A stretch of 64,000 nucleotides of DNA from Sphingosinicella sp963974575 (lineage in GTDB: Bacteria > Pseudomonadota > Alphaproteobacteria > Sphingomonadales > Sphingomonadaceae), in NCBI RefSeq assembly GCF_963974575.1, contig NZ_CAXBBQ010000001.1:186001-250000 (forward strand). Reading direction: 5' to 3'. Shown here piece after piece: positions 27,112 to 35,403 of this stretch; positions within the stretch are counted from its first letter, which is position 1; each line of letters opens with the position of its first letter. The notes beneath the pieces are model-generated. The model was given only the letters and a program-made list of their open reading frames with translations, made no database searches and was not told the origin of the DNA. A program made the position numbers and the translations under genes.

Positions 27112-28101
27112 ATGACCAGCGCTTACGACATCGTCGTGATCGGCAATGCCCTTGTCGACGTGATCGCGTCCGCCGATGATGCCTTCCTTACCGAAAACGC
27201 CCTCCACAAGGGATCGATGCGGCTGATCGACACCGCCGAGGCGACGCGGCTTTATGCGAGCATGGGGCCGGGGCGCGAGGTTTCGGGCGGATCAGGGTCC
27301 AACGCCGCGGTCGGCATGGCGGCACTGGGCCGGCGCGTGAACTTCATCGGGCGCGTTTCCAGCGACCAGCTCGGCGAGGTATTCGCGCATGATATCCGCG
27401 CTTCGGGCGTGGACTTCACAACGCCTTACGCGGCGGATGACACGCCGACGGGTCGCTGCCTGATCCTGGTGACGCCGGACGCACAGCGCACGATGAACAC
27501 CTTCCTTGGCACGAGCGCGATGCTGAGCGCGGCGGACGTGGACTACGACCTGATCGCCGCGAGCCCGCTCACCTACCTGGAAGGCTATCTGTGGGACGCC
27601 GCCGAGCCGCGCACGGCGATGGCGAAGGCCTGCGAGGTCGCGCACGCGAACGGACGCCGCGTCTCGTTCACGCTTTCGGACGTGTTCTGTGTGGAGCGGC
27701 ACCGCGCGGACTTCCTGCGCCTCGCGCACGGCGGCGTCGATATCCTGTTCGCGAACGAGAACGAGCTGAAGAGCCTGTACGAGACCGACGACTTCGATGC
27801 GGCGGTCGCGGCGCAGCGCGGCGCCTGCGAGGTGAGCATCATCACGCGCTCCGAGAAAGGCGCGCTCGTGCTGACGAAGGACGAAGCGATCACGATTCCG
27901 GCCGAGCCCGCCGCGCGCGTTGTCGACACCACGGGCGCGGGCGATCTGTTCGCGGGCGGCTTTCTCGCGGGTTTCTCCGAAGGTCGCGCGCTCGGCGACT
28001 GCGCGGTGATGGGCGCGGTGGCCGCCGCCGAAATCATCAGCCACATCGGCGCGCGGCCCGAAGCCGATCTCGCCGCACTTGTCGCAAAACGGCTGGGCTG
28101 A
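27112..28101 (+). CDS. PfkB family carbohydrate kinase, probable adenosine kinase
   Basis: A 329-residue ribokinase-fold kinase. The PfkB marks are the N-terminal GGSGSNAAVGMAALGRRVNFIG and the C-terminal DTTGAGDLFAGGFLAG, with the catalytic aspartate in the last. The sequence around NALVDVIA and TMNTFLGTS is like that of alphaproteobacterial adenosine kinases, which convert adenosine to AMP and recycle the adenosine from S-adenosylhomocysteine. The ribokinase alternative cannot be excluded from sequence. It ends eight bases before a strong hairpin. Confidence 0.85.
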   Translation: MTSAYDIVVIGNALVDVIASADDAFLTENALHKGSMRLIDTAEATRLYASMGPGREVSGGSGSNAAVGMAALGRRVNFIGRVSSDQLGEVFAHDIRASGVDFTTPYAADDTPTGRCLILVTPDAQRTMNTFLGTSAMLSAADVDYDLIAASPLTYLEGYLWDAAEPRTAMAKACEVAHANGRRVSFTLSDVFCVERHRADFLRLAHGGVDILFANENELKSLYETDDFDAAVAAQRGACEVSIITRSEKGALVLTKDEAITIPAEPAARVVDTTGAGDLFAGGFLAGFSEGRALGDCAVMGAVAAAEIISHIGARPEADLAALVAKRLG

Positions 28102-28108
28102 AAACAGT

Positions 28109-28138
28109 TCGGCCCGGTTCTGGTGAGAACCGGGCCGA
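28109..28138. terminator. Hairpin terminator between convergent genes
   Basis: A perfect 12-base stem (28109-28120 with 28127-28138, arm TCGGCCCGGTTC) and a 6-base loop fill the gap between the adenosine kinase and the permease. On the minus strand it is followed by ACTGTTTTC, a modest T run, so it best terminates the permease transcript and may serve both. Confidence 0.7.
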
Positions 28139-28144
28139 TCCGTA

Positions 28145-29728
28145 TCAGGCCTGCTTGCCTCCGGGTGTCGGCGCGCCCGGCATCGGGGGCACGGGCTGCG
28201 GCGGCACATCGGCGTCGGCTTCGTGGACCTCAATGAGGCCGCGGCCGACATGGCTCTTGCGGTAACCATAGGCGAAGTAGAGCAAAAGGCCGATGCCGCC
28301 CCAGAGCGGCAGGACGATCTTCGCATCGAACGGCAGCGCGAAGTAGAGCGACACGCAACCGATCACCGTGAGCGGACCGACCAGCCACAGCGCCGGGGTG
28401 CGGAACGGACGCACGCGGTTCGGATCGCGCTTGCGCAGCAGCATCACCGCGATCGCCACCATCATGAATGCGAACAGCGTGCCAGCGTTGGCGATGTCGG
28501 CAAGCTTGCCCACCGGCAGGAAAGCAGCGGTGAACGTGACGGCAAGGCCGGTGATCATGGTGATGACGTGCGGCGTCTTCCACTTCGGGTGAATGGTCGA
28601 CAGCTTCTCCGGCAGGAGACCGTCGCGCGACATCACGAAGAAGATACGTGTCTGGCCGAACAGCATGACGAGGATGACCGACGGCAACGCAAGGAAGGCG
28701 GCCAGGCCGATGAGGTTACCGACGTTGAGATAGCCGACTTCGCGCAGCACATGCGCTAGCGCTTCCTTCGAACAGGCGAGCGGTTCCTGACCGGCCGCCA
28801 GCAGCGTCGTGCAGCGCGCGCCAAGCTCGGCCGAACCCGGCGCCAGCCATTCGCCCATCGCCGAGGTGACGGGCTGCGAACCGAGTGGCGAACCGATCGC
28901 GCCAGCGGCAACAAGCATGTAGAAGACCGTGCAGATGGCGAGCGAACCGATGAGACCGATCGGCACGTTGCGCTGCGGGTTCTTGGTCTCCTCAGCCGCC
29001 GTCGAGACGGCATCGAAACCGACATAGGCGAAGAAGATGGAGGCCGCCGCGCCGACGACGCCGGCGCCACCCGAACCGAACCAGCCCTGCGGGGCGAACG
29101 GCGTGAAGTTTTCCATCTGCATCACCGGCAGCGCGAGAATGACGAAGGCGGTGAGCGCGGTGACCTTGATGGCAACCAGAACAGCGTTGACGCGCGCGCT
29201 TTCGGTGGTGCCGAGCATTAGAAGGCCCGTGATGAGGAGCGCGATAACGACGGCGGGGAGGTTGATGATGCCGCCCGGCACATAAGGGCCGGATATCAGC
29301 GCAATCGGCAGGTCTATGCCGAACCAGCCCTTGATCTGTCCGACGAAATAACCCGACCAGCCGACCGAGACGGCGCTCGCCGCGACCGCATATTCAAGCA
29401 CCAGCGCCCAACCGACCATCCAGGCGAGAAGCTCGCCCATGACGGCATAGGTATAGGTGTAGGCGGAGCCCGAAACGGGCAGCATCGAGGCGATTTCGGA
29501 GTAGCAGAGGGCCGCGACGACGCAGACCGCGCCAGCGATCACGAAGCTGATCATCATGCCAGGGCCGGCCTTCTGCGCCGCCTCCGACGTCAGCACGAAA
29601 ATACCCGTGCCGATGATGGCGCCGACGCCGAGCAGCGTCAGCTGTATCGCGCCAAGCGAACGGTGCAGCGACTTCTTCTGCGCCGTCGCCAGAATGGCGT
29701 CGAGCGGTTTGACACGACCAAATATCAT
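28145..29728 (-). CDS. APC family amino acid permease
   Basis: A 527-residue permease with about 12 to 14 membrane helices. The APC marks are LGVGAIIGTGIFVLT in the first helix and the later FAYVGFDAVSTAAEETKNPQRNVP, which is the conserved loop of the cationic amino acid transporter (CAT-like) group. It probably imports amino acids, perhaps cationic ones, by proton or sodium coupling. A proline- and glycine-rich tail is cytoplasmic. It is preceded by a strong GGGGGGAG Shine-Dalgarno and sits 128 bases after the HIT gene on the same strand. Confidence 0.9.
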   Translation of the reverse strand: MIFGRVKPLDAILATAQKKSLHRSLGAIQLTLLGVGAIIGTGIFVLTSEAAQKAGPGMMISFVIAGAVCVVAALCYSEIASMLPVSGSAYTYTYAVMGELLAWMVGWALVLEYAVAASAVSVGWSGYFVGQIKGWFGIDLPIALISGPYVPGGIINLPAVVIALLITGLLMLGTTESARVNAVLVAIKVTALTAFVILALPVMQMENFTPFAPQGWFGSGGAGVVGAAASIFFAYVGFDAVSTAAEETKNPQRNVPIGLIGSLAICTVFYMLVAAGAIGSPLGSQPVTSAMGEWLAPGSAELGARCTTLLAAGQEPLACSKEALAHVLREVGYLNVGNLIGLAAFLALPSVILVMLFGQTRIFFVMSRDGLLPEKLSTIHPKWKTPHVITMITGLAVTFTAAFLPVGKLADIANAGTLFAFMMVAIAVMLLRKRDPNRVRPFRTPALWLVGPLTVIGCVSLYFALPFDAKIVLPLWGGIGLLLYFAYGYRKSHVGRGLIEVHEADADVPPQPVPPMPGAPTPGGKQA

Positions 29729-29856
29729 TCGGGACTCCCCCCAGAAAACGCGCCCCGCTCCCCGACCGAGGCTGAAACAATGTTGCGTGGTCTAGCGGCT
29801 TTCGCGGCGCCGACAAACTGAAAAGCGCGCGATTCAGCGCGAAAAGCAGGAGACGT

Positions 29857-30243
29857 TCAGGCGGTCACGAGCATCGGCCCAAGTTTTTTACCGCCGAAGA
29901 TATGCACATGGAGGTGCGGTACCTCCTGATGCGAATTGGACCCGGCGTTGGCGAGCAGGCGATAACCCGATTCCTCGATGCCCAGCTCGCGCGCCACGGC
30001 GCCCACCGCGCGCACGAAACCGGCGATTTCGGCGTCCGGCGCCTTCGCCGAGAAGTCCGCCCAGCTTACGTAACGCCCCTTCGGGATCACCAGCACATGC
30101 GTCGGCGCCTGCGGGTTGATGTCGTGGAAGGCGAAGGCGTGGTCGTCTTCATAGACCTTCCGCGCCGGAATCTCGCCGCGCAGGATGCGCGCGAAGATGT
30201 TGTTGTCGTCGTATGGCTCCAGCGTTTCGACGCCCAAAGTCAC
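29857..30243 (-). CDS. HIT family nucleotide hydrolase/transferase
   Basis: A 128-residue HIT protein with the catalytic triad motif HLHVHIFGG near the C-terminus and the N-terminal DNNIFARILRGEIPARKVYED, as in HinT. Such proteins hydrolyse adenosine 5'-monophosphoramidates and act in the cytoplasm. It starts with GTG at 30243, overlapping the hisE stop by four bases (GTGA), and so is the last cistron of the histidine operon. A weak 5-base hairpin at 29826-29841 follows, with four Ts on this strand. Confidence 0.93.
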   Translation of the reverse strand: MTLGVETLEPYDDNNIFARILRGEIPARKVYEDDHAFAFHDINPQAPTHVLVIPKGRYVSWADFSAKAPDAEIAGFVRAVGAVARELGIEESGYRLLANAGSNSHQEVPHLHVHIFGGKKLGPMLVTA

Positions 30244-30569
30244 TCTCCCGTTCCGGCTTTTCTGGCGGCTTTCTCGGCGATGCCCGACACGCCTTCGCGG
30301 CGGGCAAGCTCGGCATCGATGTCGTCGGGCGTGATACCCGCGTCCGCCCAGAGGACGGAGAGGTGGAACAGCAGGTCCGCGCTTTCGCCGATCAGCCCTT
30401 CGCGATCATCCTTCATGGCGGCGATCACGGCCTCCACAGCCTCTTCGCCTACCTTCTGCGCGATCTTGGCACGGCCCTTCACGAAGAGCTTCGCGACATA
30501 GCTTTCAGCAGGATCGGCGGCGCGGCGCGAAGCGACGATGGCGGCGAGACGTTCGAGCGTTGCGGTCAT
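30240..30569 (-). CDS. hisE: Phosphoribosyl-ATP pyrophosphatase
   Basis: A 109-residue HisE with the MazG-like helical signature KIAQKVGEEAVEAVIAAMK and ESADLLFHLSVLWAD, whose acidic residues bind magnesium. It performs the second step of histidine synthesis, releasing pyrophosphate from phosphoribosyl-ATP. It follows hisF by 31 bases and overlaps the HIT gene start. HisI and HisG are not in the window, so the pathway is split across the genome. Confidence 0.94.
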   Translation of the reverse strand: MTATLERLAAIVASRRAADPAESYVAKLFVKGRAKIAQKVGEEAVEAVIAAMKDDREGLIGESADLLFHLSVLWADAGITPDDIDAELARREGVSGIAEKAARKAGTGE

Positions 30570-30600
30570 GCCGCGACCCTGACGCTGGCGGCGCGAGGCG

Positions 30601-31362
30601 TCAACGGTTTCGCACCCTGATCCCGGCGGCGCGCATCGCCGCGCGCGCTTCGCCTATCGTCACGTCGCCGAAGTGGAAGATCGAGGCGGCAAGCACGGCG
30701 GAGGCATGGCCCTCGCGCACGCCTTCGACGAGATGGGCCACATTGCCGACGCCACCGCTGGCGATCACCGGCACAGGCACCGAATCGGCGATGGTGCGGG
30801 TGAGCGCGAGGTCGAACCCCGATTTGGTGCCGTCGCGATCCATCGACGTGAGCAGGATCTCGCCCGCACCCTTTTCGACGACCATGAGCGCGAATTCGAG
30901 CGCATCGATGCCGGTCGCCTTACGGCCGCCGTGCGTGAAGATTTCCCAGCGGCCGAGGCCGGACTGGCGTGCATCAATGGCGACGACGACGCACTGCGAG
31001 CCGAAATGTTCAGCGAGCGCAGTGACAACGCCGGGATCGCGCACGGCGGCGCTGTTGATCGCGACCTTGTCGGCGCCCGCGAGCAGCAGCGCGCGTGCAT
31101 CCTCCACCGAGCGGACGCCGCCGCCGACGGTCAGGGGCACGAAGCACTGGTCCGCCGTGCGCTGCACGATCTCGAGCAGCGTGCCCCGATCCTCGTGCGT
31201 CGCGGTGATATCGAGGAAACAGATTTCGTCGGCGCCGGCCGCGTCATAGGCCTTCGCGGCCTCGACCGGATCGCCGGCGTCGCGCAGATCGACGAAGTTG
31301 ACGCCCTTCACGACGCGGCCGTTCGCCACATCGAGACAGGGGATGATTCGCACGGCGCTCAT
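30601..31362 (-). CDS. hisF: Imidazole glycerol phosphate synthase cyclase subunit
   Basis: A 253-residue beta/alpha barrel. The catalytic aspartates are in IIPCLDVANGRVVKG and VVVAIDARQ, and the phosphate-binding loops are LTVGGGVRSVEDA and VIASGGVGNVAHL. Together with HisH it makes imidazole glycerol phosphate and AICAR. It overlaps hisA by four bases (ATGA), so the two similar barrels are co-translated. Length is normal. Confidence 0.96.
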   Translation of the reverse strand: MSAVRIIPCLDVANGRVVKGVNFVDLRDAGDPVEAAKAYDAAGADEICFLDITATHEDRGTLLEIVQRTADQCFVPLTVGGGVRSVEDARALLLAGADKVAINSAAVRDPGVVTALAEHFGSQCVVVAIDARQSGLGRWEIFTHGGRKATGIDALEFALMVVEKGAGEILLTSMDRDGTKSGFDLALTRTIADSVPVPVIASGGVGNVAHLVEGVREGHASAVLAASIFHFGDVTIGEARAAMRAAGIRVRNR

Positions 31363-32087
31363 GCGGCGATGGCGAGCGCTCGGCCGAGATCGAGACGGCC
31401 ATCATAGATCGCGCGGCCGCAGATGACGCCCGCGATGCCGTCCGCCGCGATCGCCTTCAAGGCGTGAATGTCAGCCTCGCCCGCGACCCCGCCACTGGCG
31501 ATGACGGGGAGCGTCTGCGCCTTTGCGAGCGCGTGCGTCGCTTCGAGATTGACGCCCTTCAGGAGCCCATCGCGGCCGACATCGGTGAACAGCACGGCGG
31601 CGACGCCCGCGTCCTCGAACCGGCGGGCGAGATCGGCGACCGGCATGTCTGACGCTTCCGCCCAGCCTTCGGTGGCGACCATGCCGCCCTTCGCATCGAC
31701 GGCGACGACGATCCGGTCCGGATACGCTTTCGCGGCGGCCTTCACGAAATCGGGGTCCTTGAGCGCCGCGGTGCCGATGACGGCGCGCGCGACGCCGCGC
31801 GCGAACCAGCTTTCGACGGCCGCCATATCGCGGATGCCGCCGCCGAGCTGCACCTTGCCGGCAAAGGCAGCGACGATTCGCGCGACCACATCGCCGTTGA
31901 CGCTGCGGCCCGCGAAGGCACCGTCGAGATCGACGACGTGCAGCCACGCGGCGCCGCCGCGCGCGAACACAGCCGCCTGCGCGGCGGGATCATCGGAATA
32001 GATGGTGGCACGCGCCATATCGCCCTCGGCGAGACGCACCACCTGACCGGACTTGAGGTCAATGGCTGGGAAGATCGTGAAGGACAT
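31359..32087 (-). CDS. hisA: ProFAR isomerase
   Basis: A 242-residue beta/alpha barrel closely similar in layout to HisF. The catalytic aspartates sit in FPAIDLKSGQVVRL and FTDVGRDGLLKG, and KVQLGGGIRD and VIASGGVAGEADI hold the phosphate groups. It isomerises ProFAR to PRFAR, the substrate of HisF and HisH. It lies between hisH, with 27 bases between, and hisF, with a four-base overlap. Confidence 0.95.
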   Translation of the reverse strand: MSFTIFPAIDLKSGQVVRLAEGDMARATIYSDDPAAQAAVFARGGAAWLHVVDLDGAFAGRSVNGDVVARIVAAFAGKVQLGGGIRDMAAVESWFARGVARAVIGTAALKDPDFVKAAAKAYPDRIVVAVDAKGGMVATEGWAEASDMPVADLARRFEDAGVAAVLFTDVGRDGLLKGVNLEATHALAKAQTLPVIASGGVAGEADIHALKAIAADGIAGVICGRAIYDGRLDLGRALAIAA

Positions 32088-32114
32088 TGCGGGGCTGCAT
32101 TAGCCCCACCGAAT

Positions 32115-32771
32115 CTACGGCGTCCAGCCCAGAAACGCGGCGAGGAACGAGAGACCGTAATGCTGGCTCTTTTCCGGGTGGAACTGCGCGCCGAGAATAT
32201 TGTCGCGGCCGATGATCGCCGTGACCGGCCCGCCGTAGTCGCAGGTGGCGAGCAGGTGCGAATGATCGGTGCAATCGAAGTGGAAGCTGTGCACGAAATA
32301 GGCCTCGCCGCCGTCTTCGATATGACGAAGCGCTTCGTGGTTGATGCCCGCGAGCTTCATCGAGACGGGCGACCAGCCCATGTGCGGAATCTTGAGGTTC
32401 GGATCGTGCGGATCGAGCTTCACGACCTTGCCCGGAATCCAGCCCAGGCCCTGGTGGACGCCCTTTTCCTCACCGCGCTTGGCGAGGAGCTGCATACCCA
32501 CGCAGATACCAAGGAACGGGCGCTGCTTCACGAGCACGACCTCGTTCAGCACATCCTCCATGCCCTCGATCGCGCGCAATGACGTCGCGCACTGGCCGAA
32601 GGCGCCGACGCCCGGAAGGACGATACGGTCCGCCTGCGATGCCGTGGAAGGGCTGTCCGTGACGACGATCTGCACGGCGACGCCGATCTCGTTCGAGGCC
32701 GCTTCCAGCGCCTTCGCCACCGAGCGCAGGTTGCCCGCGCCGTAATCGATGACTGCAATCCGTTCCGCCAT
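32115..32771 (-). CDS. hisH: Imidazole glycerol phosphate synthase glutaminase subunit
   Basis: A 218-residue class I glutamine amidotransferase with the nucleophile cysteine in PFLGICVGMQLL and the C-terminal histidine and glutamate in LGAQFHPEKSQHYG. It supplies ammonia to HisF. IVLPGVGAFGQC is the HisH-specific oxyanion strand. It follows hisB after a 68-base gap that holds a small stem-loop. Confidence 0.95.
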   Translation of the reverse strand: MAERIAVIDYGAGNLRSVAKALEAASNEIGVAVQIVVTDSPSTASQADRIVLPGVGAFGQCATSLRAIEGMEDVLNEVVLVKQRPFLGICVGMQLLAKRGEEKGVHQGLGWIPGKVVKLDPHDPNLKIPHMGWSPVSMKLAGINHEALRHIEDGGEAYFVHSFHFDCTDHSHLLATCDYGGPVTAIIGRDNILGAQFHPEKSQHYGLSFLAAFLGWTP

Positions 32772-32803
32772 ACCGTGCCTGTGCCTGATCTACCTTTGTT
32801 GTC

Positions 32804-32825
32804 GCATCGCTTTTTCACGCGATGC
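32804..32825 (-). promoter_or_regulatory. Stem-loop in the hisB-hisH gap
   Basis: Seven-base arms GCATCGC (32804-32810) and GCGATGC (32819-32825) enclose an 8-base loop in the only sizeable gap of the his operon. No T run follows on the minus strand, so it is not a classical terminator; it could affect mRNA stability or processing. Confidence 0.35.
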
Positions 32826-32839
32826 TTCAGAGCGTCCGG

Positions 32840-33439
32840 TCAGCCGCCGAGAACGCCTTTGGTGCTCGGCACGCTGTCCGCCTTGCGCTGATCGATCTCC
32901 GTCGCCGTGCGCAAGGCTCTCGCCAGACCCTTAAAACAGGATTCAATAATATGATGTGAATTTTCGCCCGAAAGCTGCTCGATATGCAGCGTCATGCCGA
33001 CGCTGCCCGCGAAACTGTGGAACCAGTGCGGAAACAGCTCTGTATCCATCTCGCCGAGCTTCGGCTGCGGGATCGAGACGTTCCAGACCGTGAAGGGGCG
33101 GCCGGAAATGTCGAGCGCGACGCGGGTGAGCGCCTCGTCCATCGGCGAGAGCGCGTCACCGTAGCGGCGGATGCCGCGCTTTTCGCCCAGCGCCTTGTTG
33201 ATCGCCTCGCCGAGCGCGATGCCGCAATCCTCCACCGTATGGTGCTGATCGATATGAAGGTCGCCCTTGCAGATGAGCTTCACATCGATGAGCGAGTGGC
33301 GCGAAAGCTGCTCCAGCATGTGATCGAAGAAACCGACGCCGGTTTCGATCTCATACTGGCCAGTGCCGTCGAGGTTCACCTCGACCCGAATATCGGTCTC
33401 GTTCGTCTTGCGGACGATGCTTGCGGTGCGCGAAGTCAT
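32840..33439 (-). CDS. hisB: Imidazoleglycerol-phosphate dehydratase
   Basis: A 199-residue monofunctional HisB with the metal-binding motifs FFDHMLEQLSRHS, DLHIDQHHTVEDCG, and their second-half repeats FHSFAGSVGMTLHI and ENSHHIIESCFKG. It makes imidazole acetol phosphate. The histidinol phosphatase domain fused to HisB in enterobacteria is absent, as is normal here. The start overlaps the stop of the upstream sorbosone dehydrogenase-like gene by four bases. Confidence 0.95.
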   Translation of the reverse strand: MTSRTASIVRKTNETDIRVEVNLDGTGQYEIETGVGFFDHMLEQLSRHSLIDVKLICKGDLHIDQHHTVEDCGIALGEAINKALGEKRGIRRYGDALSPMDEALTRVALDISGRPFTVWNVSIPQPKLGEMDTELFPHWFHSFAGSVGMTLHIEQLSGENSHHIIESCFKGLARALRTATEIDQRKADSVPSTKGVLGG

Positions 33440-34758
33440 TCCGGCGCTATAGCGGGTTCGGCGGCGGGCTCAAGGTTCTTGAGGGCGGGACCGGTTACGC
33501 GCCAGATGCGACCGCCGACGTCGTCCGCCACCAGCAGCGCGCCGGTGCGATCGAAGGCGACGCCGACGGGACGTCCCTTCGCATGGTCCCCGACGAGGAA
33601 ACCGGTGAGGATATCGCGCGGCATTCCGGCCGGTTTTCCGCCCGCGAACGGCACGAAGATCACCTTGTAGCCCGAGCGGGGCTTGCGGTTCCACGAGCCG
33701 TGCTGGCCGACGAACGCGCCGCTGCCATCGGGCAGGAAGGCAAGGCCGAGGCTCGCCGTGTGGGGGCCTAGCGCATAGTCGGGCTTGAGGGCTTTTGCGA
33801 CAAGATCGGGGCGTTTCTGCTTTGGGCGGGCGTCTTCGTTCTGGCCGTAGTAGCTGTACGGCCAGCCGTAGAAACCGCCGTCCTTCACGCTCGTCATGTA
33901 ATCGGGCACGAGATCGCTGCCGAGCGCGTCGCGTTCGTTGACGGCGGTCCACAGCTCTTTCGTAACAGGGTTCCAGTCCATGCCGACGGGATTGCGGAGG
34001 CCGCTCGCGAAGATGCGCGACGTGCCGGTCGCGAGGTCGATCTCGTGAATGGCGGCGCGGCCGTCCTCGACATCCATGCCGCCTTCCGCGGCGTTGGAGA
34101 CGGACCCGACCGCAACGTAGAGCTTGCTGCCGTCCGGGCTCGCCAGCAGGTTCCGCGTCCAGTGCCCAGTGCTCTCACCCTTGCTCGGCAGGTCGACGAG
34201 CTTCGTGCCGGGGCCCGCGAGCGCCGCGGCACCCTCCGCGTAGGGCCAGACCCGGATGTCCGCGTAGTTGCCGACGTAGAAGCGGTCTCCGACGAGCGCC
34301 ATACCGAACGGCGAGCCGAGACCTTCGGCAAGGAACGCGCTGCGCGTGTCCACAACACCGTCGCCGTCCGCGTCGCGGAGCAATGTGATGCGGTCGGCGG
34401 ACGGTGCGCCTGCGCCCGCTTTCCCCATAATGTAGGCCTCGATACGGCCCATGATGCCCTTCACGGGGCGCGGCGGCTTGTTCGATTCTGCCACGAGGAT
34501 ATCCCCGTTCGGCAGCCGGTAGAGCCAGCGCGGGTGCGCAAGCCCTTCGGCAAAAGACGTGACGGCGTAACCCTCGGCAGCGACCGGCGCCTCGCCCGCC
34601 GCCCAGGGCTTCGCGTCCGCGATGTTGATCGTTGGAATCGGTGTCTCAACGGGCTGTGGAAGTTTCGGATCGGTGCCGGTGCCGTCCTCCACCTTCAGCG
34701 TCGCGGTATCGCCGCACGCGGCGAGCGCAAACAGCACGGCAACGGTGGCGATCCTCAT
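33436..34758 (-). CDS. Sorbosone dehydrogenase-like (PQQ sugar dehydrogenase family) lipoprotein
   Basis: A 440-residue lipoprotein with a short signal and lipobox (LFALAACGD) and a six-bladed propeller of the glucose/sorbosone dehydrogenase family (GLRNPVGMDWNPVTKELWT, GPHTASLGLAFLPDGSGAFVGQHGSW). Such proteins often bind PQQ, and relatives oxidise aldoses or sorbosone. PQQ ligands are not all certain here. It overlaps hisB by four bases and is the first cistron of the his unit, which is unusual for a periplasmic oxidase. Confidence 0.8.
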   Translation of the reverse strand: MRIATVAVLFALAACGDTATLKVEDGTGTDPKLPQPVETPIPTINIADAKPWAAGEAPVAAEGYAVTSFAEGLAHPRWLYRLPNGDILVAESNKPPRPVKGIMGRIEAYIMGKAGAGAPSADRITLLRDADGDGVVDTRSAFLAEGLGSPFGMALVGDRFYVGNYADIRVWPYAEGAAALAGPGTKLVDLPSKGESTGHWTRNLLASPDGSKLYVAVGSVSNAAEGGMDVEDGRAAIHEIDLATGTSRIFASGLRNPVGMDWNPVTKELWTAVNERDALGSDLVPDYMTSVKDGGFYGWPYSYYGQNEDARPKQKRPDLVAKALKPDYALGPHTASLGLAFLPDGSGAFVGQHGSWNRKPRSGYKVIFVPFAGGKPAGMPRDILTGFLVGDHAKGRPVGVAFDRTGALLVADDVGGRIWRVTGPALKNLEPAAEPAIAPE

Positions 34759-34778
34759 GACGGTCTCCCGGGGGCGGA

Positions 34779-34806
34779 ATTGAAGCGTGGTTTTCTCTCC
34801 CTATAT
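34779..34806 (+). promoter_or_regulatory. Candidate heat-shock (RpoH-type) promoter of hslVU
   Basis: ATTG at 34779-34782 and CCTATAT at 34800-34806 are 17 bases apart, 46 bases before the hslV start. The alphaproteobacterial RpoH consensus known to me is CTTG, 17 or 18 bases, then CYTATNT. The -10 fits fully and the -35 at three of four bases, and hslVU is a classical heat-shock operon. Confidence 0.5.
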
Positions 34807-34851
34807 CAACGGATGAACAGTCTCACATCCTGATGAAAGACACTTTCCAAC

Positions 34852-35403
34852 ATGGCTGAACAGGTGATGCACGGCACGACCATCCTCGCCGTGCGCAAGA
34901 ACGGCAAGGTGGTGATCGCAGGCGACGGGCAGGTCAGCCTCGGCAACACCGTGATGAAGGGCGACGCGAAGAAAGTGCGCCGCCTTGGCGACGGCAGCGT
35001 GATCGGCGGCTTCGCCGGCGCGACCGCCGACGCCTTCACGCTCTTCGAGCGGCTGGAGGCGAAGCTGGAACGCTTCCCCGGCCAGCTGAAGCGCGCGGCG
35101 GTGGAACTCGCCAAGGACTGGCGGACCGACCGCTACCTCCGCAGGCTGGAGGCGATGATGATCGTCGCCGACCGCGAGGTGACGCTGGTGCTGACCGGCA
35201 CGGGCGACGTGCTGGAGCCCGAGCACAACGTGACCGCGATCGGATCGGGCGGCAATTACGCGCTTTCCGCCGCGCGGGCGCTGGTCGACATCGACGGGCT
35301 TTCGGCGGACGACGTGGCGAAGAAGGCCATGGCGATCGCTGCCGAAATCTGCGTCTTCACCAACAACAACCTCACCATCGAAACACTGGAGGCGGCCCAA
35401 TGA
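34852..35403 (+). CDS. hslV: ATP-dependent protease peptidase subunit HslV
   Basis: A 183-residue N-terminal threonine peptidase. Removal of the first residues exposes a threonine in HGTTILAVRKNGKVVIAGDGQ, the active-site nucleophile. It forms a double hexamer capped by the HslU ATPase and degrades misfolded proteins in the cytoplasm. It overlaps hslU by four bases (ATGA). The upstream promoter has a heat-shock form. Length is standard for the family. Confidence 0.96.
   Translation: MAEQVMHGTTILAVRKNGKVVIAGDGQVSLGNTVMKGDAKKVRRLGDGSVIGGFAGATADAFTLFERLEAKLERFPGQLKRAAVELAKDWRTDRYLRRLEAMMIVADREVTLVLTGTGDVLEPEHNVTAIGSGGNYALSAARALVDIDGLSADDVAKKAMAIAAEICVFTNNNLTIETLEAAQ

Noticed and set aside
29826..29841. 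Terminator after the HIT gene
   Set aside because: The stem has only five pairs and is followed by four Ts; noted in the HIT entry but not called.
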